DNA of 12,527 nucleotides, from NCBI GenBank assembly GCA_964630905.1, contig CAZVWR010000075.1, positions 1 to 12,527 on the forward strand, given 5' to 3'. A program made the translations under genes and the position numbers. How positions within the stretch are numbered: position 1 is the first letter of the stretch; each line of letters starts with the position of its first letter. The notes under the pieces were generated by a model. It was not told where the DNA came from and did not search any database. It saw only the letters and a list, made by a program, of their open reading frames with translations. Shown one piece after another: positions 6,186 to 12,527 of this stretch. The DNA is from JAGOEX01 sp964630905 (GTDB lineage Bacteria; UBP6; UBA1177).

Positions 6186-8647
6186 TTTTTAACGACTATT
6201 CTTGCGATGGCGTTTTTCACTGTTTCAGTTATTTCTTCCTGAGTCAATCCATCCGGATCAACGGCGGGAAGATATTCCACAACTATCTTTTTAAAAGGAT
6301 GCGGGATCTTTCTGCCGCGTGGAAAAGCATCATACGCACCGTGGATAGCCACCGGAACGACAGGGACATTCATCTCCTTGGATAAAAGGGCAAAAGTCTG
6401 TTTAAATTCACCGAGTTGACCATCTCTGCTTCTTGTCCCCTCAGGGAAAATTATGATATTCCGCCCTTTTTTGAGAACGCTTGCCATCCTTTTTATTGAA
6501 TCTATCACATTTTCACCGTCTTTCATGATTATGATGTTGTTGCGGTTTGCCAGATATTTTCTCCATTTTCTCTTAAAATGCTTCTCTTTGGCAAAGAAAT
6601 ATGTTCTGCGGAACTGTGACGGCTTTATCTTTGCAACAACAAAAAGCCCGTCAATGAAACTCTGGTGATTTGCCGCAAAAATGACCGGTCCTGACGGGAT
6701 CATCCTGTATCCGTAGTATCTTATCCTGAAAAAGAATCGAAGAATCGTGGTGAGATAAAATTTTATCCACCAGTGGTAGAAAGCACTTTTCGGAAGATCG
6801 ATATTTATGGTTTCCTTAAGCTGTGTCTTCCAGTCCACAGAATAGGATGCCGCTTTTTCATTCTCACTTTTTATAAACTCTGAAAGTTTTACAACTGTCG
6901 GATTTTTAAGGAGATCTTCTTCAGAAACCTTTATTTTCCACTTCTGGCTTATAAATCCGGCAAGTTCAATTTTATCAAGTGAATCAAGAGCAAGATCTAT
7001 CTCGACATGATCATTTGGAAAAATCTCTTTATCTGTCGCTTTTTTCAGATATTCTGCAAGCTCTGAGTAAATCTCATCATCAGGTATTTCAGCACTCTTT
7101 TTCAATTTATCCTTATCTTCAAGAAAGCTTTCAAGTTTGAATCTCTGAAGCTTTTCAAGGCGGGTTCTGGGAAGAGGCTCACTGACAAGGTGAAAATCAA
7201 GTATCTTCTTGTGGTGACTGGCACTTATATTGTACTTATCGATAACTTCCCATCTGAAATACTCATCAAGGTTGGGGATATTGCTGTCCGCAAGTATTTT
7301 TTCATCCGGCCTGATTATTGCGTTGAGATTGCCGTTTTTCATTATTACTGCACATTCAGCAACCACAGGATTCAGAGCTTCGATATCCTTTTCTATTTCG
7401 ACAGGATTGATGTTTTTGCCGTTTGGAAGGACGATTATCTCCTTTTTACGACCTGTGATATAAAGTCTCCCTTCTTTATCAAACCTTCCGAGGTCTCCTG
7501 TGTAAAGCCATCCGTCCTTTATCACTTCTGCGGTTTCCTCAGGCCTGTTGTAGTAACCCTTCATTATGTTCTTTCCGGTTGCAACAACTTCACCGTCAAC
7601 TATTTTAACCGTCCCTCTCTCGAGTTCCTTGCCGACACAACCTGATCTTCCTTCCCCCGGTCTTGGGAAAGTTATCATGGGTGCCGCCTCGCTCATTCCG
7701 TAACCCTCACCTATCACAAAACCCAACGCCTTGAATTTATTCCATGTTTCAGGATTAAGCGGTGCTCCTCCACTGATTATGTGACGGAGATGTCCACCGA
7801 ATTTCAAAGCTACCGACTTGAATATCTTTTTTGAAAACGCGACACTGTCGATCTTATAAGCAAGCTTAAAAAGGAGCCGGGCCGCAAAGCTTGCATTGAT
7901 CTTAGCCATTATCCCTTTTATAAGCATGTCAAAGAATCTGGGGACTCCGAGTATCATTGTCGGTTGAGAAATCTCCATCATGTGAGCGATGTCTGCTGAA
8001 TTCAGCGTCGGAACTATCGCAGTTGCACCGCCGCCGTAAAAAACAGCGATGACAGTCCCCATTATCGGAAAAATATGGTGCAGAGGAAGGATCATCAGAA
8101 CAACTTCATCAGATGTGTAGTATCCGGCTTCTATCAGTTTTTCGAGATTTGCAAGAATGTTTGAAAAAGAGAGCATGACCCCTTTCGGACTTCCCGTAGT
8201 CCCTGAAGTATAAATCAAAAGTGCTGTTCTTTCGTGGTTGGCAAAATCAATGTCATCAAGTTCAGTTCTTGAGTAACCGTTTGGCGGCACCTCTTCGAAA
8301 ACGATGATCCTGACATTTTCAATTTCTGACAGTTCTATCGCCGTTTTTACTTTTTCCAAAGACCCTGCCGATGTAAAAACAGCGGAAGGTCCGCAATCTT
8401 TAATGATGTAGGATATCTCCTCAGGAATACTCATGAAATCAACCGGAACAGCCGTTCCACCGGCTCTCCATATTCCATAAAGGGCGTAAATATATTCAGG
8501 ACGGTTTTCGCTCACGATCAGCACTCTTTCATCTGTCGCATAACCAAGATGAAGCATGAAACGGTTTACATCTTTTATGACCTGATTATATGAGATCGTT
8601 CCTGCATTTGTTATTACTGCCGGCTTTTCACTTCTTCTTACAAACAA
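6182..8647 (-). CDS. Acyl-CoA/acyl-ACP synthetase - acyl carrier - PlsC acyltransferase fusion
   Basis: 821 residues, three enzymatic parts. Residues 1-510 are an AMP-forming ligase: YTSGTTGSPKG (146-156), GEGYGMSE (313-320), YTGDLG (382-387), GRKKEIIVLPNGKNINP (399-415), and the likely C-terminal catalytic Lys499 (PRTRLEKL, with Glu where Gly is usual). Residues about 520-595 are an acyl carrier domain with phosphopantetheine Ser556 in LALDSLDKIEL. Residues 620-821 are a PlsC-type glycerolipid acyltransferase with NHQSFID (HX4D: His661, Asp666) and FPEGTRS (734-740). It should activate a fatty acid, hold it on its own carrier and transfer it to a lysophospholipid at the inner membrane. E. 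coli Aas has the opposite order (PlsC first) and no carrier. The start is TTG at 8645-8647, with AAAGGAG correctly spaced and no nearby ATG. It is the first gene of an operon with the FetAB-like transporter. Confidence 0.92.
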   Translation of the reverse strand: MFVRRSEKPAVITNAGTISYNQVIKDVNRFMLHLGYATDERVLIVSENRPEYIYALYGIWRAGGTAVPVDFMSIPEEISYIIKDCGPSAVFTSAGSLEKVKTAIELSEIENVRIIVFEEVPPNGYSRTELDDIDFANHERTALLIYTSGTTGSPKGVMLSFSNILANLEKLIEAGYYTSDEVVLMILPLHHIFPIMGTVIAVFYGGGATAIVPTLNSADIAHMMEISQPTMILGVPRFFDMLIKGIMAKINASFAARLLFKLAYKIDSVAFSKKIFKSVALKFGGHLRHIISGGAPLNPETWNKFKALGFVIGEGYGMSEAAPMITFPRPGEGRSGCVGKELERGTVKIVDGEVVATGKNIMKGYYNRPEETAEVIKDGWLYTGDLGRFDKEGRLYITGRKKEIIVLPNGKNINPVEIEKDIEALNPVVAECAVIMKNGNLNAIIRPDEKILADSNIPNLDEYFRWEVIDKYNISASHHKKILDFHLVSEPLPRTRLEKLQRFKLESFLEDKDKLKKSAEIPDDEIYSELAEYLKKATDKEIFPNDHVEIDLALDSLDKIELAGFISQKWKIKVSEEDLLKNPTVVKLSEFIKSENEKAASYSVDWKTQLKETINIDLPKSAFYHWWIKFYLTTILRFFFRIRYYGYRMIPSGPVIFAANHQSFIDGLFVVAKIKPSQFRRTYFFAKEKHFKRKWRKYLANRNNIIIMKDGENVIDSIKRMASVLKKGRNIIIFPEGTRSRDGQLGEFKQTFALLSKEMNVPVVPVAIHGAYDAFPRGRKIPHPFKKIVVEYLPAVDPDGLTQEEITETVKNAIARIVVKK

Positions 8648-8727
8648 TTTTTTCTCCTTTTGTCACAACACTGACACTTCAGTCTAGTTATTCTTTACAC
8701 AATTTAAAAATTAAGGAAAGAAAAAAA

Positions 8728-8743
8728 ATTGAACTATTTCAAT
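8728..8743. promoter_or_regulatory. Palindrome ATTGAA-N4-TTCAAT, possible operator
   Basis: A perfect 6-bp inverted repeat with a 4-bp spacer lies midway between two divergent genes. It overlaps the -35 of the candidate kinase promoter, so a dimeric regulator binding here could control one or both sides. No regulator gene is adjacent. Confidence 0.3.
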
Positions 8744-8757
8744 ATAAAGTGTATGTT
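8729..8757 (+). promoter_or_regulatory. Candidate promoter for the kinase gene
   Basis: TTGAAC (8729-8734) and TATGTT (8752-8757) are separated by 17 bp, about 30 bp before the kinase ATG. The -10 matches only four of six bases. The divergent ligase operon must start in the same 127-bp gap, but no clear minus-strand promoter stands out. Confidence 0.35.
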
Positions 8758-8786
8758 TTGAAACCTCGGTTTTTTTGGAGAGTTTC

Positions 8787-10736
8787 ATGGATGGCAACAA
8801 CTTCTGTTTTGGATGTTTCAGCCCTAAGGGTAGCGACTATAAATGCAAAAACTGCGGATATGTCTATGATCTCAAGGAGGGTCCTGAACAGTCGCATCTT
8901 TTCCCGGGGACTACACTTAACAACCGGTATATTCTCGGAAAAGTCATCGGTGCGGGCGGTTTCGGGATAACATATATCGCTTTTGACCCGAAATTGCAGG
9001 TCAGGCTCGCGATCAAGGAATTCTTCCCAAGACAGATCGCCTCAAGGGACAAGGAAACCAGAAATGTAGTTCCTTTCGGCAGCAGTGAAAAAAATGATTT
9101 CATAAACGGTCTTAAATATTTTCTCAATGAAGCAAGAAGCGCCGCAATGTTTGAAACTCACCAGAACATTGTCGGAGTAAAGGATATGTTTGAAGAGAAC
9201 GGCACGGCTTACATGGTCATGCCATACATCAGCGGAACTCCTTTTGACACATTTCTGACAATGAGAGGGGGTGTCGTCGATTTTGCAACAGCCATGTCAG
9301 TCCTTGCACCCATCATGGATGCCGTTGCCGCAATACACGAAAAAAACCTTCTTCACAGAGATATAAGCCCTGAAAACATTTTTATAACCAGTGAAGGTGT
9401 CCCGAAGCTTCTCGACTTCGGATCTGCAAGACCGACAGTCGCAAGCGAAACATTGAGCATGACACCTGTAATAAAAGAAGGTTATGCGCCTCTTGAACAG
9501 TACAGCAGGCAGGGAGAACAGGGTCCGTGGACAGATATCTATTCGATGGCGGCTACAATTTATAAAGCGGTCAGCGGTCAGATTCCTCCTCCGGCGATGG
9601 AAAGATTCACAAACGATGCATTGATCGAACTTTCAAAAGTTTGTCCCGATATTCCCGGATATGCCGAAAAAGCGATAGTAAAAGCTCTTTCGCTCCGTGC
9701 TTCAGACCGTTTTCAGAACATGTTTGAATTTCTGAATGCTCTCACAAAAGGGAAAAATGTGGAACCGCTGAAGTTCAATGAAACATCGTCAAAAAAACCC
9801 GGAAACAAACTCGTTCTGATAACCGGCTCAGCAGTTGCAGGTATTGCTGTTATTTCAGCAGGACTTTTCTTTGCACTCTCTTCACCGAAAAAGGTTGAGA
9901 CCTTGTCCGACGAAGTTTTAACGAAGTCGGAAGTTGAGAAACCCGTTGAGAAACCCGTTGAGAAGACTGTTGAGAACTTGTCCGACAAAGTTTTAACGAA
10001 GTCGGAAGTTGAGAAGGTTGAGAAACCGGTTGAAAAAAAGAAAAATATTGCAAAACATAAAGAGAAAATAGAGAAAAAGCCCGAAATAATTGAAGAAAGA
10101 CCAGTAGAAAAGAAAAAGGATGTTGGTGTCTCTATCGGCGGCAGCGGAAATTTTGTAATCCCCAGAGAAGTGGAAAAAGGGCTGACACCCGAACAGTATT
10201 TCAAGGACGGTTTCAAATATGAACTTGCAAGGAATATGGCTCAGGCGATATCATACTACGATGAAGCTTGCAAAGGAAAATTCACCAACGGATGCTACAG
10301 GCTTGGCAAAGTTAAAAAAGACGACGAAATGCTCTCAAAAGCACGGGACATGTACGAAAAGGAGTGCAAAAAAGGGACTTCCAGCAGTTGCATAACCCTT
10401 GCTGAAATGATGCTCAAAGGTGAAGGTGGAGCGGCAAGCCCCTTTGAAGCGACTACTGCTCTTGCAAAAGAGTGTTCAGCGGGTAAGGTCAGTGGCTGTT
10501 TTCTTCTGGCAGGAATTTGGGAAAAAGGCGAAAACATCAACAAAGATCTCGAAAAAGCCCGAAAATATTACGGATATTCATGTGACCAGGGTTCAAAGGA
10601 GGGTTGTTTCAAATATGCTGAAATGTTTGAAAACGGAACAGGCGGACCGGCAGACGCTCAGAAAGCTGCCGAAAATTATAAGAAAGCATGTCAGAAAGGG
10701 TTTGTCAAAGCCTGCATGAAAGCAAATAAACAGTAG
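8787..10736 (+). CDS. Membrane Ser/Thr protein kinase with zinc ribbon and cysteine-rich Sel1 repeats
   Basis: 649 residues from the ATG at 8787, which has GGAG (8777-8780) six bases upstream. A TTG at 8775 would add four residues but overlaps that site. Residues 7-23 form a zinc ribbon (CFGC...CKNC: Cys7, 10, 20, 23). The kinase spans about 48-320: GAGGFG loop (55-60), Lys77, Glu115, HRDISPEN (190-197) and DFG (210-212), all catalytic residues present, then GYAPLEQY (232-239). One TM helix lies at about 342-364. A Lys/Glu/Val-rich linker (about 370-450) follows, then Sel1-like repeats with paired cysteines (EACKGKFTNGC, KECKKGTSSSC, DQGSKEGC, KACQKGFVKAC). Topology would place the kinase in the cytoplasm and the repeats outside, where the cysteines may form disulfides as in Hcp-type proteins. 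Its signal and substrates are unknown. It stands alone, convergent with a small membrane-protein gene. Confidence 0.92.
   Translation: MDGNNFCFGCFSPKGSDYKCKNCGYVYDLKEGPEQSHLFPGTTLNNRYILGKVIGAGGFGITYIAFDPKLQVRLAIKEFFPRQIASRDKETRNVVPFGSSEKNDFINGLKYFLNEARSAAMFETHQNIVGVKDMFEENGTAYMVMPYISGTPFDTFLTMRGGVVDFATAMSVLAPIMDAVAAIHEKNLLHRDISPENIFITSEGVPKLLDFGSARPTVASETLSMTPVIKEGYAPLEQYSRQGEQGPWTDIYSMAATIYKAVSGQIPPPAMERFTNDALIELSKVCPDIPGYAEKAIVKALSLRASDRFQNMFEFLNALTKGKNVEPLKFNETSSKKPGNKLVLITGSAVAGIAVISAGLFFALSSPKKVETLSDEVLTKSEVEKPVEKPVEKTVENLSDKVLTKSEVEKVEKPVEKKKNIAKHKEKIEKKPEIIEERPVEKKKDVGVSIGGSGNFVIPREVEKGLTPEQYFKDGFKYELARNMAQAISYYDEACKGKFTNGCYRLGKVKKDDEMLSKARDMYEKECKKGTSSSCITLAEMMLKGEGGAASPFEATTALAKECSAGKVSGCFLLAGIWEKGENINKDLEKARKYYGYSCDQGSKEGCFKYAEMFENGTGGPADAQKAAENYKKACQKGFVKACMKANKQ
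9894..10015 (+). repeat. In-frame 47-bp duplication in the kinase linker
   Basis: Copies at 9894-9940 and 9969-10015 match at 45 of 47 bases (period 75). Between them the 12-mer AAACCCGTTGAG occurs twice, followed by the variant AAGACTGTTGAG. Each copy encodes VE-LSD-VLTKSEVEK. Each also carries an inverted repeat TCCGAC...GTCGGA with a 14-nt loop (9906-9931 and 9981-10006). The frame is kept, so the linker length is free to vary. Confidence 0.8.
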
Positions 10737-10738
10737 AA

Positions 10739-10972
10739 TTATCTACCCATTACCATAAAAATTCCGGCAAGAACTGCCGCAACAACAACAAAAACAGCAA
10801 TGAAAATAGCTATTTTTTTGTTCCTTTCAGCCATTTGCATCTCTTTTTTCTTTTTATCAAGTGCCGCTCTTCCTGTGTTGAGTGCACTCAGCATGTCGTT
10901 CACACCTTCATTGTCTTCAAGAATAACGGTCTTGCTCTGAATTTCATCATAGCTTCTGTTCTGCCCGTTCAT
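10739..10972 (-). CDS. Small tail-anchored membrane protein
   Basis: 77 residues. Residues 1-35 are polar and acidic, 36-53 are a charged Lys/Glu stretch (DKKKKEMQMAERNKK) that could be helical, and 54-75 are one strong transmembrane helix ending in MGR. There is no signal peptide, so the N-terminal part should stay in the cytoplasm. The gene begins 12 nt after the serine acetyltransferase stop with a GGGGG ribosome site, so the two are probably co-transcribed. Its stop is 2 nt from the kinase stop, tail to tail. No family is recognised. Confidence 0.7.
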   Translation of the reverse strand: MNGQNRSYDEIQSKTVILEDNEGVNDMLSALNTGRAALDKKKKEMQMAERNKKIAIFIAVFVVVAAVLAGIFMVMGR

Positions 10973-10984
10973 TTTAACCCCCTT

Positions 10985-11869
10985 CTATTTTGCGAGAATT
11001 TTTGCTCCTGCAGGAACATTTTCCATCACCCATGTATTTCCACCGATAACTGCCCCTTTTCCGACAGTGATCCTTCCAAGTATTGTGGCGTTTGAATAGA
11101 TAACAACATCATCTTCAACGATCGGATGCCTTGGAACACCTTTGACGGGGTTGCCCTGAGCATCTTTCGGAAAACTTTTAGCGCCAAGGGTAACGCCTTG
11201 ATATATTTTAACATTTCTACCGATTATGCTTGTTCCGCCAATAACTATTCCAGTCCCGTGGTCCATAAAGAATCTCTCTCCGATAGTAGCTTCAGGATGG
11301 ATATCAATTCCAGTCTCGGAATGTGCCATCTCTGTAATTATTCTCGGGATCAGAGGAACCCCTATCTTAAAAAGTGAGTGGGCTATACGGTAACTCGTCA
11401 GCATCCTTACGCCGGGATAGCAGAAGATCGTCTCACCCTGATTTATTGCGGCGGGATCACCTTCGTAGGCTGCTTCAACATCAAGAGCCAGCATTCTTCT
11501 TATTTCAGGGAGATCCTCAATGAATTTGAACGCTTTCTCTTCAGCTATTCCGTCACAGTCGACACACTCTCTTCCGCTTGTGCCCTGACATTCAAAACAA
11601 AGTCCCCTTTTTATCTGTTCTTTCATTATTGAAAAAACCTTGTCGAGCTTTGCTCCGGTATAAAAGCTTATATTTGCGGCATTTATATCAGATTCCATGT
11701 AAAATCCAGGGAAAACGATAGCCCGCAGAAGTTCCATTATCCTTTCAAGATCATCCCTGCTTGGCATCGGCGCCCCTTTTGAATGAAGGTTCACCACAGG
11801 ACCGTATGAACCCGGACAGCAGAGCTGACCGACAACATTTATGAACCTGTCTCTTTTTTTGATATCCAT
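10985..11869 (-). CDS. cysE: Serine O-acetyltransferase, EpsC type
   Basis: 294 residues from the ATG at 11867-11869, which has GGAGGGAACA just upstream; an in-frame ATG at 11989 would add 40 unrelated residues and lacks this site. The enzyme acetylates L-serine with acetyl-CoA, the first step to cysteine. Residues 119-180 match the EpsC lead-in (LPEIRRMLALDVEAAYEGDPAA, FCYPGVR, PLIPRIITE). The left-handed beta-helix follows, with HSETGIDIHP (183-192; His183, Asp189), FMDHGTGIVIG (201-211) and KIYQGVTLGA (221-230). Gly212 replaces the Glu usual in VIGET. Residues 91-105 hold CFEC-x7-CVDC, a possible metal site in the N-terminal helical domain. No cysK is in the window. Confidence 0.92.
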   Translation of the reverse strand: MDIKKRDRFINVVGQLCCPGSYGPVVNLHSKGAPMPSRDDLERIMELLRAIVFPGFYMESDINAANISFYTGAKLDKVFSIMKEQIKRGLCFECQGTSGRECVDCDGIAEEKAFKFIEDLPEIRRMLALDVEAAYEGDPAAINQGETIFCYPGVRMLTSYRIAHSLFKIGVPLIPRIITEMAHSETGIDIHPEATIGERFFMDHGTGIVIGGTSIIGRNVKIYQGVTLGAKSFPKDAQGNPVKGVPRHPIVEDDVVIYSNATILGRITVGKGAVIGGNTWVMENVPAGAKILAK

Positions 11870-11894
11870 TGTTCCCTCCGAATAAAAACAAGTC

Positions 11895-11922
11895 ATTATG
11901 GCAATTTTGAAGGATGTGTCAA
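11895..11922 (-). promoter_or_regulatory. Sigma70-like promoter for the serine acetyltransferase
   Basis: On the minus strand, a perfect TTGACA (11917-11922) is followed after 16 bp by CATAAT (11895-11900), five of six bases. The start codon is about 25 bp downstream of the -10, giving a short leader that carries GGAGGG. Confidence 0.6.
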
Positions 11923-11932
11923 GTTCAAAAAC

Positions 11933-11956
11933 AGTCCGAATATGCAAAATCGGACT
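11933..11956. promoter_or_regulatory. Inverted repeat upstream of the acetyltransferase promoter
   Basis: AGTCCGA (11933-11939) and TCGGACT (11950-11956) form a perfect 7-bp inverted repeat with a 10-bp spacer, about 10 bp upstream of the -35. It has no T tract, so a terminator is unlikely. A regulator binding site serving one or both divergent genes is possible. Confidence 0.35.
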
Positions 11957-12064
11957 TGAAAAAGTGACTGTTGTCGCCCTGATTTGCAAAAAAAGGCGAA
12001 TTCATCCAGCTAAGATTATATTTTAACTTGTTTGGTGATCATTATTTTTTTTCAGGAGGCATTA

Positions 12065-12527
12065 ATGAATCAGATTTTTAAAATTCTTACCGTTTTTGTA
12101 TTCAGTTTTGTTATTTTTTCATGTGGCACTGAAGATGAGGAATCAGAATCTGTTACAGACAACGAAACATCAGACAAATCGGAGATCTCCGATGATTTAG
12201 AAATTTCAGATGATCCTGCAGAAAACGAGAACAAGGCAGATAATGAAGAAGTTGCTGACAATGAAAACAGCAGCGCAGTCTGCGGCAATTCAACAATTGA
12301 AGATGGCGAATCTTGCGACGGCGGAACTGTATCATGTGAAGCACTCGGCTCTCAATACGGTTATGGGATTGCTCCATGCAAATCTGACTGTACCGATTTT
12401 GACACATCTGACTGTCCTTTAAAATCAGATGAAGCAAAACCTTACGGAAAGATGGCAATTAATTTTAAGACCGACTTTATTTTTGACTATGACACTGCCG
12501 ATTCTCAAGGTGACAGCTACTTTGATG
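12065..12527 (+). CDS. Lipoprotein with acidic linker and cysteine-rich module (3' truncated by window end)
   Basis: The ATG at 12065 has a perfect AGGAGG (12054-12059) five bases upstream; 154 codons are visible and the frame is open at the window end. Residues 1-19 are a lipoprotein signal (MNQIFKILTVFVFSFVIFS) with the lipobox Cys at position 20. An acidic, Ser/Asp/Glu/Asn-rich linker runs from about 23 to 79, then a cysteine-rich segment: VCGNSTIEDGESCDGG, SCEALG, APCKSDCTDFDTSDC. This segment resembles the CGNG...GEECDDGN modules common in surface proteins of Myxococcota-like bacteria. A new domain starts at about KMAINFKTDF and is cut off. It is probably an envelope- or surface-exposed lipoprotein of unknown function. 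Confidence 0.85.
   Translation, partial: MNQIFKILTVFVFSFVIFSCGTEDEESESVTDNETSDKSEISDDLEISDDPAENENKADNEEVADNENSSAVCGNSTIEDGESCDGGTVSCEALGSQYGYGIAPCKSDCTDFDTSDCPLKSDEAKPYGKMAINFKTDFIFDYDTADSQGDSYFD

Noticed and set aside
7190..7645. 151-codon plus-strand frame inside the ligase fusion
   Set aside because: It lies opposite strongly conserved adenylation-domain motifs and shows no family features; a shadow frame.
8775..8786. TTG start four codons before the kinase ATG
   Set aside because: It overlaps the GGAG that serves the ATG at 8787 and has no ribosome site of its own.
9713..10216. 167-codon minus-strand frame rich in Phe/Ser/Thr
   Set aside because: It is the complement of the Lys/Glu/Val-rich linker and TM of the kinase; its repeats only mirror that linker.
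11870..11989. Upstream ATG extending the serine acetyltransferase by 40 residues
   Set aside because: The extension crosses the promoter and inverted repeat and does not resemble the family; the ATG at 11867-11869 has GGAGGG at good spacing.
12070..12458. Overlapping plus- and minus-strand frames at the right end
   Set aside because: The plus-strand lipoprotein with AGGAGG, signal peptide and lipobox explains this region; the others are shadows.

Overview
The window looks like chromosomal DNA of a Gram-negative bacterium with moderate to low GC. Evidence for this is a lipobox lipoprotein, exported and lipid-remodelling genes, an Rhs protein, and good GGAG-type ribosome binding sites. The acidic linker followed by a CGN...GESCDGG cysteine-rich module in the last gene, the EpsC-type serine acetyltransferase and the kinase with cysteine-rich Sel1 repeats recall uncultured lineages near Deltaproteobacteria/Myxococcota. 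That placement is a low-confidence inference.

Layout. Positions 1-3342 (minus strand) hold an Rhs polymorphic-toxin locus. It has an N-terminally truncated Rhs core ending in a new C-terminal domain with an L,D-transpeptidase-like His/Cys motif. A secreted protein follows 3 nt later (candidate periplasmic immunity protein with a C-terminal NADase-type glycan-binding-like domain), then a displaced fragment of the same Rhs core. A 108-bp perfect repeat and a 33-bp imperfect repeat tie the fragment to the locus. Positions 3438-4658 encode a DAACS-family acidic amino acid:cation symporter with its own promoter. Positions 4768-8647 are a tightly overlapping three-gene operon (minus): an acyl-activating ligase-ACP-PlsC fusion with a TTG start, then a FetA/FetB-like ABC transporter. 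Each junction is a 4-nt ATGA overlap.

A divergent intergenic region with a palindrome (about 8648-8786) separates this operon from a plus-strand membrane Ser/Thr kinase (zinc ribbon, kinase domain, one TM, repeat-rich linker, cysteine-rich Sel1 repeats). The kinase ends 2 nt from a convergent small tail-anchored membrane protein, which lies downstream of an EpsC-type serine O-acetyltransferase (minus). A second divergent intergenic region leads to a lipoprotein gene (plus) that runs off the window end.

The most interesting part is the Rhs locus. The predicted peptidoglycan-targeting toxin domain, the secreted glycan-binding-like neighbour and the duplicated module boundary together look like a recently exchanged toxin/immunity cassette. 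The toxin and immunity assignments are inferences from motifs and gene order.
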